From assembly GCF_020381325.1 (NCBI RefSeq), contig NZ_JAGSPI010000001.1:434001-498000 (forward strand): a stretch of 64,000 bases of DNA, written 5' to 3'. Under the pieces are notes generated by a model. It saw only the letters and a program-made list of their open reading frames with translations, did not search any database and was not told the DNA's origin. This DNA comes from Providencia vermicola. GTDB lineage: Bacteria > Pseudomonadota > Gammaproteobacteria > Enterobacterales > Enterobacteriaceae. A program made the position numbers and the translations under genes. Below are positions 24,647-33,648 of this stretch, in pieces (within the stretch, counting starts at the first letter, position 1; the number at the start of each line of letters is the position of its first letter).

Positions 24647-24654
24647 TGAAAAGG

Positions 24655-25284
24655 CTAAGCGCTTATTTTTCGAATATAGCTAGCGATGATATCAACAGAA
24701 AGTACAATTTGTTGGTTGATAAATTCATCGCTGGGTTTGAAGTTTTCAACACAAAATGTCGTGGTGAAGACATCCGCTTTGATCATTTCCAAAAACCGTG
24801 ATGAAATAGGTAATAATGTTTTTTCATCGACAGTCACTTCAGGTAATTCAAGGAGTTTTTGGGTCAGTAAACGGTAGCTTTTTACAGGGCCTTGTTCGAA
24901 AAATGCTTGGCTGATTTCAGGAAAACGGTTGTATTCTCCAAGGATCAATCGGTATAAGCTAATCGATTGTGGTTTAAGTACACTGATCAAGAACTGTGAG
25001 CCATAAAAAGCCAGTACAGATTCAATGGTCGTAAAATGTGGTACTTTTTCGTTTGGTTCTGAGAAAATTTCATCAATCATATCAGCAATAACTGCAGCAA
25101 ATAACCCTTCTTTGTCCCCAAAGTTTTTATAGAGTGTAGAGCGAGAGCCGCCAGCACGTTCAATCACCATGTCCAAAGTGGCTCCCTCAAAACCATATTG
25201 CAGGAATACCTCAGCTGCCGCTGTAATAATGGCTTGATGGCGGCGTCTGCCTTTTGGTGTTTTGGCTGCAAGGGCGTCATTCAT
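24655..25284 (-). CDS. TetR/AcrR-family transcriptional regulator
   Basis: The protein has 209 residues. The N-terminal TetR helix-turn-helix is clear (ITAAAEVFLQYGFEGATLDMVIERAGGSRSTLYKNFGDKEGLF), followed by an all-helical ligand domain of the AefR-like C-terminal type. Its targets are unknown. The 24-bp palindrome at 24199-24222, upstream of the convergent neighbour, is the nearest candidate operator; yjjP is divergent on the other side and could be another target. Confidence 0.9.
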   Translation of the reverse strand: MNDALAAKTPKGRRRHQAIITAAAEVFLQYGFEGATLDMVIERAGGSRSTLYKNFGDKEGLFAAVIADMIDEIFSEPNEKVPHFTTIESVLAFYGSQFLISVLKPQSISLYRLILGEYNRFPEISQAFFEQGPVKSYRLLTQKLLELPEVTVDEKTLLPISSRFLEMIKADVFTTTFCVENFKPSDEFINQQIVLSVDIIASYIRKISA

Positions 25285-25482
25285 GAATGATTGATCCTAT
25301 CATTTTGTTTGAATAATGAAATAAAGTGGTAATTTTACCAAAAAAGTTTAAATCATAGGCTCTGAATCACAGATTTACCTGAAAGAGATCATGATTTAAG
25401 CTGATAGTTGGCCTTATGATATTTGTAAAGACTAACATGTTTAAGTGAATTTCTGAATGCTTGTCACAATCTTGGGGGCGCA

Positions 25483-26295
25483 ATGGCGGGATGTACGTTA
25501 AATGGGCACAGTTTAATAGAGGGCGATTCTGTTGAAATGCAACGGGAAATCACCCGGCTATGCATCGAATGCGGCTTGTTATTGTTACAACATGGTGCTG
25601 AGAGCATGTTAGTGGAACAATTGACAACTCGATTAGGCATTGCACTTGGTGCTAGTCAAGTGGACAGTGCGATTTCGTCTAACTCTTTAGTTTTAACGAC
25701 AATTATTGATGGCCGCTGTTTAACCTCAACACGACGAATTATTGACCGTGGTATTAATATGCATGTGGTGACAGAAGTACAGCATGCCGTAATATTAGTT
25801 GAACACCATTTATTAGACAGAAAACAATTACAAAAGAAACTGTCTTCTATAAAACCATTACGTTACCCACGTTGGTTGATGGTGCTAATGGTTGCGTTGT
25901 CCTGTGCATGCTTTAGTAAACTCAATGGCGGTGGTTGGGAAAGTGCCTTAATTACATTCTTAGCCAGTGGTTGTGCAATGTATATTAGGCAGGTTTTAAC
26001 CTCTCACCAAATGAACCCGTTGATCAATTTTTGCATTACTGCCTTTGTTGCTACCTCAGTGTCAGGGTTATTACTCAAAATTCCTTATCTGGCGGTGACT
26101 GAAACCATTTCGATGGCAGCGAGTGTCTTGTTACTTGTGCCAGGCTTCCCGTTGATTAACGCGGTTGCAGACATGTTTAAAGGGCATGTGAATACAGGTT
26201 TAGCACGTTGGACAATGGCAAGTTTACTCACACTCGCAACCTGTATTGGTGTGGTGCTAGCCATGACTATCTGGAATTTAAAAGAATGGGCATAG
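25483..26295 (+). CDS. yjjP: YjjP, ThrE-family exporter subunit
   Basis: The protein has 270 residues. It is the N-terminal half of the ThrE family: a soluble domain ([57 protein letters not shown]) and five membrane helices ending in [24 protein letters not shown]. coli YjjPB exports succinate. The chosen start at 25483 has GGGGGC upstream; ATG 25537 (MQREITRL) would match the E. coli length better but has a weak site. It overlaps yjjB by ten bases. Confidence 0.93.
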   Translation: MAGCTLNGHSLIEGDSVEMQREITRLCIECGLLLLQHGAESMLVEQLTTRLGIALGASQVDSAISSNSLVLTTIIDGRCLTSTRRIIDRGINMHVVTEVQHAVILVEHHLLDRKQLQKKLSSIKPLRYPRWLMVLMVALSCACFSKLNGGGWESALITFLASGCAMYIRQVLTSHQMNPLINFCITAFVATSVSGLLLKIPYLAVTETISMAASVLLLVPGFPLINAVADMFKGHVNTGLARWTMASLLTLATCIGVVLAMTIWNLKEWA

Positions 26296-26756
26296 AATTT
26301 CTATTAGCGTTAATCGAAAAAATGGTGTTGGCAGCTATTCCTGCAGTTGGCTTTGCCATGGTGTTTAATGTCCCTGTACGGGCACTTAAATACTGTGCTT
26401 TGCTCGGTGCGATTGGCTATGGGTTTAGAATGATATTGATGGCGTTAGGGCTACAAATTGAATGGGCCAGTTTTCTCGCCGCAATTTTAATTGGCATCAT
26501 CGGTATCCAATGGTCCCGCTGGTGGTTAGCCCATCCAAAAGTATTTACGGTTGCTGCGGTGATCCCTATGTTTCCTGGTATTAGTGCTTATGTGGCGATG
26601 ATCTCTGTAGTGAAGCTTTCCCAATTTGGTTATAGCCCTGAGTTAATTGAGGTTTTAGTGACAAACTTCTTAAAAGCTTCTTTTATTGTGGGGGCATTAT
26701 CCATCGGTATTTCATTGCCTGGGCTGTGGCTATACCGTAAACGCCCAAGTGTGTGA
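26286..26756 (+). CDS. yjjB: YjjB, ThrE-family exporter subunit
   Basis: The protein has 156 residues from ATG 26286, which lies inside the end of yjjP (ten-base overlap), so the two are coupled. It has four to five membrane helices, and the segments [20 protein letters not shown] and [14 protein letters not shown] are typical of the C-terminal ThrE half. With YjjP it makes the complete exporter, known to move succinate in E. coli. Confidence 0.93.
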   Translation: MGIEFLLALIEKMVLAAIPAVGFAMVFNVPVRALKYCALLGAIGYGFRMILMALGLQIEWASFLAAILIGIIGIQWSRWWLAHPKVFTVAAVIPMFPGISAYVAMISVVKLSQFGYSPELIEVLVTNFLKASFIVGALSIGISLPGLWLYRKRPSV

Positions 26757-27017
26757 TATTTAATAAAGTTAAAGGATATTTTTGCTCTTGAAGCAGGGTA
26801 CTGCTTAGCGTTATTAACGATAAAAACTAACACTAACTATTAAATTTGCAGAAAATCCGAAGGTGTAATTATTCAATAAAAATAGGCAATCGCTGATACC
26901 ATAAATGTTTTGATTTGATTAGAATATACGATATTTTCTATCTGCATTAGAGTGTTAGCAATAACACTAACGTATTTATATTAATTTTTCGCTTATATTC
27001 TGATTAGTGGTGTTATT

Positions 27018-28001
27018 TTGAAACAGTCCAGTTTGTTGTCTTTCTTTTGTTTTATTCTGTCTTTCTTTCTATTTTTACCATTTTCTTTTGCGGCACCTAG
27101 CTCATTCACCCAAGCGAAAGTGCTCAGCAAAACTCAAGTCTATTCTGATCAAAGTCAACAAGGGGAAGGAACGATTTACTGTGGCTGCCAGTGGGAGTGG
27201 GCAGGCAAAAGTGGTGGGCAAGTTGATTTAATCTCTTGTGGCTATCAGGTACGCAAACAGCAAAGCCGTGCCGAACGTATAGAGTGGGAACATATTGTGC
27301 CTGCATGGGTATTCGGTCATCAGCGCCAATGTTGGCAGAATGGTGGGCGGAAAAATTGTGTTTCGACAGATCCTGTTTTTGCTCGTATGGAAGCTGATTT
27401 GCATAACCTAGCGCCTTCCATTGGCGAGGTAAATGGAGATAGAAGTAATTTTAGCTTCGGTCAATTATCCACAAATACCCCGTATCCATATGGAATGTGT
27501 CGTAGCCGTGTCGATTTTAAACAAAAAGTCTTTGAGCCCCGCGATGAGGTGAAAGGGCAGGTTGCTCGTGTCTATTTTTATATGCATGACCGTTATAATT
27601 TATCCATGTCACGTCAGCAACAACAACTCTTGATGGCATGGGATAAAAAATTTCCACCAAACCAGTGGGAGCGTACCCGTGATGAACGTATTGCTAAAGT
27701 AATGGGGCACCATAATCCATTTGTGACAGGGGAAAAACAGTGGAGCTTAAACCATAAAAATGGGGGAGAAGGAGTGAGAGTTTCTCCATCTTCAACTGTA
27801 ATATTGCCTAAACAGTCTGAAAAGCAAACTAACTTAGCAATTTCAGCTGAAATTAAAGGTAATAAAAATTCCAAAAAGTATCATTTCTCCCATTGTTCTG
27901 GTTTTAAGACGTTATCAGATAAAAATGCAATCATATTTGCTAACGAAAATGCGGCCCAAGAAGCGGGTTATCACCTAGCTGGCAACTGCAAACCACGTTA
28001 A
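27018..28001 (+). CDS. endA: EndA-type DNA-specific endonuclease I with a C-terminal Ada-like extension
   Basis: The protein has 327 residues, about 90 more than E. coli EndA (235). A signal peptide ([18 protein letters not shown]) leads to the endonuclease I domain: [20 protein letters not shown] with the catalytic Glu-His, [16 protein letters not shown], and [12 protein letters not shown]. After residue 240 comes a polar linker and then YHFSHCSGF...[13 protein letters not shown], which looks like a small Ada-type zinc-binding module, possibly a DNA- or wall-binding add-on. The only sensible start is TTG 27018 with a weak ribosome-binding site. A strong terminator follows. Confidence 0.88.
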   Translation: MKQSSLLSFFCFILSFFLFLPFSFAAPSSFTQAKVLSKTQVYSDQSQQGEGTIYCGCQWEWAGKSGGQVDLISCGYQVRKQQSRAERIEWEHIVPAWVFGHQRQCWQNGGRKNCVSTDPVFARMEADLHNLAPSIGEVNGDRSNFSFGQLSTNTPYPYGMCRSRVDFKQKVFEPRDEVKGQVARVYFYMHDRYNLSMSRQQQQLLMAWDKKFPPNQWERTRDERIAKVMGHHNPFVTGEKQWSLNHKNGGEGVRVSPSSTVILPKQSEKQTNLAISAEIKGNKNSKKYHFSHCSGFKTLSDKNAIIFANENAAQEAGYHLAGNCKPR

Positions 28002-28010
28002 TGGTCATTT

Positions 28011-28048
28011 AAACGCCAATAACGAATTGATTATTGGCGTTTTTTTTA
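28011..28048 (+). terminator. Terminator of endA
   Basis: AAACGCCAATAA (28011-28022) pairs with TTATTGGCGTTT (28031-28042) and eight T residues follow. Confidence 0.93.
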
Positions 28049-28188
28049 GTGAAATTTTGATGTGACAAATAAAATACAAAAATGTGTTAAAAAAATGTTG
28101 CCTTCTGAAAAAAATTAGCGCTATATTTAGGGTAAGTAAAAACTGTAATAAAAACAGCGCCTCATTGAGTCACAAAAAATATTGCAGT

Positions 28189-28206
28189 TTGTCATATTAG
28201 TGTCAT
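28189..28206 (+). promoter_or_regulatory. PhoB box of phoH
   Basis: TTGTCAT-ATTA-GTGTCAT is a tandem 7+4+7 repeat matching the Pho box. It sits about 15-20 bp before a plausible start of transcription near 28226. In E. coli, phoH also belongs to the phosphate-starvation regulon. Confidence 0.78.
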
Positions 28207-28250
28207 ACAGATTCATTAGTTTAACGGTATCGCTGTCACAGGAGAAACTA

Positions 28251-28319
28251 ATGGGAAGTCAGTATTTATTAATACGAACACAAGACCGGTTAGCCTCCAT
28301 CATGAAATTGTCATGGTGA
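28251..28319 (+). CDS. PhoH leader peptide
   Basis: A 22-codon frame starts at ATG 28251, six bases after AGGAGA, the best ribosome-binding site nearby. The product starts MGSQYLLIRTQDRL and ends IMKLSW. Its second half covers the left arm of the terminator at 28285-28333 and the stop codon lies in the loop. Translation to the stop should block the left arm and allow read-through to phoH. The short leader and its placement suggest a regulatory rather than functional product. Confidence 0.6.
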   Translation: MGSQYLLIRTQDRLASIMKLSW

Positions 28320-28340
28320 GATGACTAACCGGTTTTTTTA
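28285..28340 (+). terminator. Intrinsic terminator/attenuator before phoH
   Basis: ACCGGTTAG (28285-28293) pairs with CTAACCGGT (28325-28333), followed by a run of seven T. It lies between the PhoB-box promoter and phoH. The right side AGATGACTAAC (28319-28329) is also perfectly complementary to GTTAGTCATCT at 28431-28441, giving a competing 11-bp pairing further down. Confidence 0.78.
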
Positions 28341-28478
28341 TGGCCTGTTAAAAAGAAAGAGGATTGAACCACATTACACCGTTTTATCGTTAACTAAGAG
28401 CTTGAAGGGAGCTCCTCTCTGTTCTGAATAGTTAGTCATCTGAAATTGACATCACTGATACCTGGAAGGGTTAATACT

Positions 28479-29264
28479 ATGAGTAGACAGAAAGCTGCAA
28501 CAAAAGCACGTCGTGAAATGAAACGCTCATCACGTAAAGAACGTTCTGGTCGGTTTGACATGAATAACGTTGCGTCCTTCGCTGAACTGACTGGCATTGA
28601 GCCTATTGGTATGGCAAAGGAACGTCGTGATGGCTCACCAATCCTGCCACGAAATGAAGCTCAGAAGCTCTATATTAATTCGATTAAACACAAACAGTTA
28701 ATTTTTGCCAATGGTGAAGCAGGTTGTGGTAAAACCTTCATCAGTACCGCGTTGGCCGCAGATGCCTTATTTAATAAAGATATCAGCAAGATCATTGTAA
28801 CAAGGCCTGTTCTTCAGGCGGAAGAAGACCTTGGTTTTTTACCTGGGGATATGTCTGAGAAATTTGCCCCCTATTTTCGCCCTGTATACGATGTTCTAGC
28901 CAAAAGGTTAGGGAGTTCATTTCTGCAATATTGCTTGCGTCCTGAAATTGCGAAAGTTGAAATCGCGCCATTTGCGTATATGCGTGGTCGAACTTTTGAA
29001 AATGCCATTGTGATTTTAGATGAAGCGCAAAATGTCACTGTCACCCAAATGAAGATGTTTTTAACGCGTTTGGGGGAAAACGTCACGGTTATTGTTAACG
29101 GGGATGTGACTCAGTGTGACTTACCTGATGGGGTGCAGTCTGGTCTTGCGGATGCGCTACAACGTTTCAGTAGTGATGAAATGGTCTCGATGGTCAACTT
29201 TACCATTGATGATTGTGTGAGATCTCAATTGTGCCATAAAGCACTATTAGCCTATAACGACTAA
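28479..29264 (+). CDS. phoH: PhoH, phosphate-starvation-inducible P-loop ATPase
   Basis: I start it at ATG 28479 (MSRQKAATKARREMKR), giving 261 residues in line with E. coli PhoH (MGRQKAVIKARREAKR); an upstream ATG in frame at 28446 is less likely. The Walker A motif is GEAGCGKT and Walker B is VILDEAQN, with ENVTVIVNGDVTQCDLP behind. PhoH family proteins are ATPases thought to act on RNA, often as RNA helicases. A PhoB box, leader peptide and attenuator precede it. A bidirectional terminator shared with zinT follows. Confidence 0.95.
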   Translation: MSRQKAATKARREMKRSSRKERSGRFDMNNVASFAELTGIEPIGMAKERRDGSPILPRNEAQKLYINSIKHKQLIFANGEAGCGKTFISTALAADALFNKDISKIIVTRPVLQAEEDLGFLPGDMSEKFAPYFRPVYDVLAKRLGSSFLQYCLRPEIAKVEIAPFAYMRGRTFENAIVILDEAQNVTVTQMKMFLTRLGENVTVIVNGDVTQCDLPDGVQSGLADALQRFSSDEMVSMVNFTIDDCVRSQLCHKALLAYND

Positions 29265-29286
29265 TTGATTTGCCTTAAGGGTGATG

Positions 29287-29325
29287 AAAATATGCCCCAT
29301 AAGTGATTACTGGGGCATATTTTTT
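29287..29325. terminator. Bidirectional terminator between phoH and zinT
   Basis: AAAATATGCCCCA (29287-29299) pairs with TGGGGCATATTTT (29311-29323), with T-rich flanks on both sides. Confidence 0.92.
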
Positions 29326-29339
29326 ATCCGCACTGATGA

Positions 29340-29999
29340 TTAATGGTACAGCATTTCGTGAACGATTTGCTCATCAGTTAATGAATAAGGGTAATAGGTT
29401 GGCCAATTGTCTAATTGTCCTAGGAGTTTTTCTTGTGATTCATTTCCCATATATAAGTGGAAATGACCTGACGTTTGTGGCTCGATAATATGGTCGCTAA
29501 ATTGAATGTATTTTGGCGCTTTGGATTTAGCATCTTGGCACTCAAACAGGTAGCGAACGCCTTTTTTGCCCGAAGTATAATGTAAAATTTTATAGCCTGA
29601 GTACGCATATTGGCAGCTATTGACGACACCGTTTTGGGTAAATTCAACCATATTATTTTCGATGCCAATGCTGTCAACATCTGTGGCGTAGCCTTTTTTA
29701 TAGTAAGCGCGGTATTCTTCAACGGTTTTATCTTTATTTTTCTGTGCTTTGCTTTCTAAAACAGCATCTAACTTACCATTTAATAATAATGGATTTACTG
29801 ACTCCCATACGCCTTGCCAATCGCTTAACGAGCGGTCTTTGACATCTGAATCTTCAAAGATACCTTTCGAGGCTTGAAGAGCTTTTTCCGATTGCGGATG
29901 TGCATGGCTATGTGAACCGTGTGCAATAGCAGAAAAACTGCTAATGGCAAAAACTGCGCTAAGCGCTGTATTTAATAATGTGTGTTTATGCACTGTCAT
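29340..29999 (-). CDS. zinT: ZinT, periplasmic zinc-binding protein
   Basis: The protein has 219 residues with a signal peptide ending near FSAIA, followed by a His-rich start of the mature chain (HGSHSHAHP). Typical ZinT/YodA segments follow: DWQGVWESVNPLL, YKKGYATDVDSIGI, and SGHFHLYMGNES, whose histidines form the metal site with the N-terminal ones. ZinT picks up zinc in the periplasm and helps ZnuA load. A Zur-type palindrome lies 30 bp upstream of ATG 29999, supporting induction by zinc shortage. Confidence 0.96.
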   Translation of the reverse strand: MTVHKHTLLNTALSAVFAISSFSAIAHGSHSHAHPQSEKALQASKGIFEDSDVKDRSLSDWQGVWESVNPLLLNGKLDAVLESKAQKNKDKTVEEYRAYYKKGYATDVDSIGIENNMVEFTQNGVVNSCQYAYSGYKILHYTSGKKGVRYLFECQDAKSKAPKYIQFSDHIIEPQTSGHFHLYMGNESQEKLLGQLDNWPTYYPYSLTDEQIVHEMLYH

Positions 30000-30028
30000 T
30001 TCCTATTTTGATAATATCTAGTTTTATT

Positions 30029-30045
30029 ATGTTATAACATAACAT
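30029..30045 (-). promoter_or_regulatory. Zur box of zinT
   Basis: ATGTTATAACATAACAT has perfect ATGTTAT/ATAACAT arms around three bases and closely resembles Zur sites. It lies 30 bp before zinT. Confidence 0.82.
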
Positions 30046-30179
30046 TTATCGCAATAAAAAAATGCGCAAAATAGCGTGATACAATGCAAGTAAACTCAAA
30101 AAATGGGCAGAAGACAGGTAGGGAGACGCTTATCAGCGATAATACAACTGATAAGCGTTGAGGGTAATTTAAAACGGAA

Positions 30180-31019
30180 TTAATCGTCAGGGTTATCCAT
30201 TACAGCATGGCGTTCATGGTGATAACCTTCTTCATCATAGCCGTGTCTCCAGTAGGGGATTGCGTAGATATCATCACGACCAAACCCTTTTTCACGGCGA
30301 ACAAAACGGCGTAAATCACGAATTATTTGGTCTTCACCCGCTATCCAAAATGCACAATCTGTGGCAGGAATATCCCACGATTTAAAGGTGCTAATTAATT
30401 CAGTGGTTTTGCTAATATCACCACAAATCCAAATGATTTCAACTTGAGTAGGTTTTTTAAGTGGGCGTACATCCGCTGGGTTATCCATACGTAGTACCAC
30501 TTTTCCTTGGGCATCTGCTGGCATTTTTTCTAATAATGCGGCAATGGCAGGCAGTGAACTGGAGTCCCCCGCCATAAAATAGTGTTTGCGGCTTGGCAGG
30601 AGTGGGTCTGGACCACCAGGATTGGTGATCCCCATCCAATGACCTGGTTTGGCATCGCGGGCAAATAAATAGGCAGGCCCTGTCGCACCGTCATGCATGG
30701 CAAATTCAATGTCGATTTCGCTAACGTCAGGGCGAATGGCTCTTACGGTATAGGTGCGTACAAATGGACGAGGTTTGTCTTCAGGCCAACTACGGCCTTC
30801 TTTACTAAGGATAGGCAGTGCTGGTTGGCTGGATAAGTCAGGGGCTAAAAATATTTTTAAATGCCCGCCTTCGCAGTCGGTTGGGTAGTCTGCAAGTTTT
30901 TCACCCGTAAAAGTGATGCTACGGATCGAGGGGCTGATATCAGTAATGGATTTAACTTGAATAAGCTGCGGTGGCGCCGGGCGGTAGATATTTTTTTCAA
31001 CGGGTTGTTCAGTAGCCAC
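30180..31019 (-). CDS. Siderophore-interacting FAD-dependent ferric reductase (SIP family)
   Basis: The protein has 279 residues and resembles ViuB and E. coli YqjH. An FAD-binding beta-barrel contains RPFVRTYTVR, the flavin-binding motif, and a C-terminal NAD(P)H-binding part contains HYFMAGDSSSLPAIAALLE and FWIAGEDQIIRDLRRFVRRE. Such enzymes release iron from ferric siderophores in the cytoplasm. A strong Fur box (16 of 19) lies about 40 bp upstream. No siderophore transport genes are adjacent, so which siderophore it serves is unknown. Confidence 0.92.
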   Translation of the reverse strand: MATEQPVEKNIYRPAPPQLIQVKSITDISPSIRSITFTGEKLADYPTDCEGGHLKIFLAPDLSSQPALPILSKEGRSWPEDKPRPFVRTYTVRAIRPDVSEIDIEFAMHDGATGPAYLFARDAKPGHWMGITNPGGPDPLLPSRKHYFMAGDSSSLPAIAALLEKMPADAQGKVVLRMDNPADVRPLKKPTQVEIIWICGDISKTTELISTFKSWDIPATDCAFWIAGEDQIIRDLRRFVRREKGFGRDDIYAIPYWRHGYDEEGYHHERHAVMDNPDD

Positions 31020-31055
31020 GGACGGTCTCCTTCGTTAATGATAATTTTATTATTT

Positions 31056-31074
31056 GGTAATTATTATCATTATC
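31056..31074 (-). promoter_or_regulatory. Fur box of the siderophore-interacting protein gene
   Basis: GGTAATTATTATCATTATC matches the Fur consensus at 16 of 19 positions by eye, the best match in the window. A second, weaker AT-rich site (AATGATAATTTTA) lies nearer the gene. Confidence 0.88.
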
Positions 31075-31133
31075 ATATCACGAATATTAATTATTTAACC
31101 ATTTATATTCATCCTATCTGCCTCACATAAAAC

Positions 31134-31167
31134 AAAAAAGTGCCTTAGGTATTAACATAAGGCACTT
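31134..31167 (-). terminator. Terminator of the cio operon
   Basis: AAGTGCCTTA (31138-31147) pairs perfectly with TAAGGCACTT (31158-31167). An A-run at 31134-31139 gives the U-run on the minus strand. Confidence 0.88.
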
Positions 31168-31174
31168 AAGTTAT

Positions 31175-31354
31175 CTACTTCACTTTCATCCCAGCGGCGG
31201 TCATCATCAATTTAAACACGGAAGAGAAAGCAAACAGCGCTAGTACACTTCCTAGCCAAATCAGTGCCATCCAACCGAGTTTTTTCCACCAAGGGGAGGT
31301 TACTGCGGTATCAATGGTAGCCTTGGTCTGGGGTAATTTTTCCTCTGAAGACAT
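31175..31354 (-). CDS. DUF2474-type small subunit of the bd oxidase
   Basis: This frame of 59 residues starts at ATG 31354 and overlaps the end of cioB by 44 bp. It has a polar N-terminus, then a Pro-Trp-Trp-Lys-Lys motif (SPWWKKLGWMALIWLGSVLA) and a single membrane helix. That pattern is typical of DUF2474 proteins coded after cioAB, analogous to CydX which stabilises the cytochrome bd complex. The terminator at 31134-31167 follows at once, making this the last gene of the operon. Confidence 0.82.
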   Translation of the reverse strand: MSSEEKLPQTKATIDTAVTSPWWKKLGWMALIWLGSVLALFAFSSVFKLMMTAAGMKVK

Positions 31355-32321
31355 AGTAACTCCAATAGGTATAAACCAAAATAACAGGAATAATGAATAA
31401 CGCGCCCACTAACATAAAGCCTAAACTTTCAGAGGGGCCCGCGGCGTCACGGAAGCTAATCGCTGGTGGGATTAATGTTGGCCATATACTGATCCCTAGG
31501 CCTGTAAAGCCGAGGAATATCAACATCAAAGCGGATAAAAATGGCAAGCTATCATGCTGTTGGCGCTTTGCACTTTTTAAGATTAGCCATGTACAACCCA
31601 GAACCAGTAATGGAACAGGCAAAAAGAAGAACAGATTTGGCAGTGTGAACCAGCGGTCAAAAATGGCTTGATTGAGCATTGGCGTCCACAAGCTAATAAC
31701 CGCTATCACTGCAACCATTAATAGGGTCAATGGGCGCAGAATGCGGTACATGGTACGGCGTAGATGTCCTTCGGTTTTCATGATTAGCCAACCACAAGCC
31801 AGTAAAGCATAAGCAACAACTAAGCCAAAACCACAAAACAGAGGGAAGGGGGCAAACCAATCAAAGTAGCCGCCCATAAAGGTACGGTTTTCCACGTGGA
31901 AGCCTTGGATAAAAGCACCCACAACGACGCCTTGAACAAATGTCGCGAAAATAGAGCCCCAAATGAACGCGTGATCCCAATGGCGACGGTGAGATTCATC
32001 CGCTCTAAAGCGAAATTCAAATGCCACACCACGGAAAATCAAGGCCAACAGCATAAAAGTTAGCGGTATGGATAGGGCATCTAACACAATAGCGTAGGCA
32101 AGCGGGAATGCACCAAATAAGGCAGCACCGCCGAGCACAAGCCACGTCTCGTTACCATCCCAAACGGGGGCAACGCTGTTCATCATTAAGTCACGGTCTT
32201 GGCTATCTTTTAGAGCGGGATAGAGAATACCGATACCCAAATCGAAGCCATCCATCACGATATACATCAACATACTAAATACGATGATGACAAACCAAAT
32301 GAGAGGTAAATCAATGCCCAT
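31311..32321 (-). CDS. cioB: CioB-type cytochrome bd oxidase subunit II
   Basis: The protein has 336 residues with about eight membrane helices. It begins MGIDLPLIWFVIIVFSMLMYIVMDGFDLGIG, the conserved start of CydB/CioB, with the GRxNETW-like element WDGNETWLVLGG. As subunit II it pairs with CioA to reduce oxygen to water with quinol electrons. Its start overlaps the cioA stop by 11 bases. Length (336 rather than about 379 in E. coli CydB) and partner match the cyanide-insensitive CioAB branch. Confidence 0.93.
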   Translation of the reverse strand: MGIDLPLIWFVIIVFSMLMYIVMDGFDLGIGILYPALKDSQDRDLMMNSVAPVWDGNETWLVLGGAALFGAFPLAYAIVLDALSIPLTFMLLALIFRGVAFEFRFRADESHRRHWDHAFIWGSIFATFVQGVVVGAFIQGFHVENRTFMGGYFDWFAPFPLFCGFGLVVAYALLACGWLIMKTEGHLRRTMYRILRPLTLLMVAVIAVISLWTPMLNQAIFDRWFTLPNLFFFLPVPLLVLGCTWLILKSAKRQQHDSLPFLSALMLIFLGFTGLGISIWPTLIPPAISFRDAAGPSESLGFMLVGALFIIPVILVYTYWSYYVFRGKITPDQGYH

Positions 32322-33648
32322 GAGCTGCGTCCTCCGCGATACCTTTACGAATTAATTTCATCATGTACATGTAGCCGATACCGAATACGCCACCGTAAAC
32401 CACAAAGAAGGCGATTAAACTGATGCTCATGTGCATTTCACCGTGGGCACTGACGGCATCTGAGGTGCGCTGCAAACCGTACACCACCCAAGGTTGGCGA
32501 CCAATTTCTGTCGTAAACCAGCCCGCTAAAATAGCAATCAAGCCAGAAGGGGCCATGACGAACATAAATCGCAGGAATGTTTTGGACTCATACAGGTTTT
32601 TACGGTAACGAAGCCATAAGCCCCAAACCCCTGCGGCTATCATTAATAAGCCTAAACCGACCATTACACGGAACGACCAAAACACCATGAATACATTTGG
32701 TCGGTCTTCTGGTGCGTATTCTTTTAACGCAGGCACTTGTTTATCAATGCTGTGAGTTAAAATTAGGCTCGCAAGATACGGAATTTCGATGGCATATTCG
32801 GTCTTTTCTTTCTCTTGGTTTGGAATACCAAACAAAATAAGCGGTGTGGCTTCACCTGGTTTGTTTTCCCAGTGACCTTCCATCGCGGCAACTTTAACTG
32901 GTTGATGTTTCAGTGTATTCAATCCATGCGCATCACCAATTAACGCTTGGACAGGTGCTAAAACTAAAATCAACCACAACGACATGGAGAACATCTTCTT
33001 CATTGCGCTGGATTTATTGCCTTTGAGTAAATGCCATGCCGCAGATGCGCCAATAAAGAATGCCGCAGCAAGGAATGCTGCCGTCGTCATGTGCAATAAA
33101 CGGTATGGGAAAGAAGGGTTGAAGATCACCGCTAACCAATCAACGGGGACGATACGGCCATCGATGATTTCGAAACCTTGTGGTGTTTGCATAAAGCTGT
33201 TAGATGCCAAAATCCAGAAAGTGGAAATAATGGTGCCTAGCGCGACCATGCAGGTAGCAAAAAAGTGCAGTTTTTCACCGACACGGTTCATGCCAAACAA
33301 CATGACACCGAGGAAACCTGCTTCAAGGAAGAAGGCGGTTAGCACTTCATACGTGAGTAACGGGCCTGTGATCCCGCCTGCAAAGTCTGAAAAGAAACTC
33401 CAGTTAGTACCGAATTGGTATGCCATCACCAATCCTGATACCACGCCCATTCCGAAATTAACCGCAAAAACTTTTGTCCAAAAATGGAACAGTTTTATAT
33501 AGTCTTCGTCACGTGTTTTTAGCCATAAGCCTTGTAGCACCGCAAGAAAGCTTGCGAGCCCAATAGTAATGGCTGGAAAAATAATATGGAACGAGACCGT
33601 AAACGCGAATTGTATACGGGCAAGCTCCAGCGCAGTTAGTCCAAACAT
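32311..33648 (-). CDS. cioA: CioA-type cytochrome bd oxidase subunit I
   Basis: The protein has 445 residues and nine membrane helices. The N-terminus ELARIQFAFTVSFHIIFPA carries the heme ligand His, and further features are NFGMGVVSGLVMAYQFGTNW and the quinol side segment GWFTTEIGRQPWVVYGLQRT. The quinol loop is short, as in cyanide-insensitive CIO oxidases. It likely supports respiration under low oxygen or when other oxidases are inhibited. The operon order is cioA, cioB, DUF2474 subunit. AGGGGTC precedes ATG 33648. Confidence 0.93.
   Translation of the reverse strand: MFGLTALELARIQFAFTVSFHIIFPAITIGLASFLAVLQGLWLKTRDEDYIKLFHFWTKVFAVNFGMGVVSGLVMAYQFGTNWSFFSDFAGGITGPLLTYEVLTAFFLEAGFLGVMLFGMNRVGEKLHFFATCMVALGTIISTFWILASNSFMQTPQGFEIIDGRIVPVDWLAVIFNPSFPYRLLHMTTAAFLAAAFFIGASAAWHLLKGNKSSAMKKMFSMSLWLILVLAPVQALIGDAHGLNTLKHQPVKVAAMEGHWENKPGEATPLILFGIPNQEKEKTEYAIEIPYLASLILTHSIDKQVPALKEYAPEDRPNVFMVFWSFRVMVGLGLLMIAAGVWGLWLRYRKNLYESKTFLRFMFVMAPSGLIAILAGWFTTEIGRQPWVVYGLQRTSDAVSAHGEMHMSISLIAFFVVYGGVFGIGYMYMMKLIRKGIAEDAAHGH

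Noticed and set aside
30861-31130. 89-codon plus-strand frame over the siderophore-interacting protein promoter
   Set aside because: It lies across the Fur box and the antisense of a real gene and has no start signals.
32984-33502. 172-codon plus-strand frame opposite cioA
   Set aside because: It is a shadow of the strongly conserved cioA coding strand.
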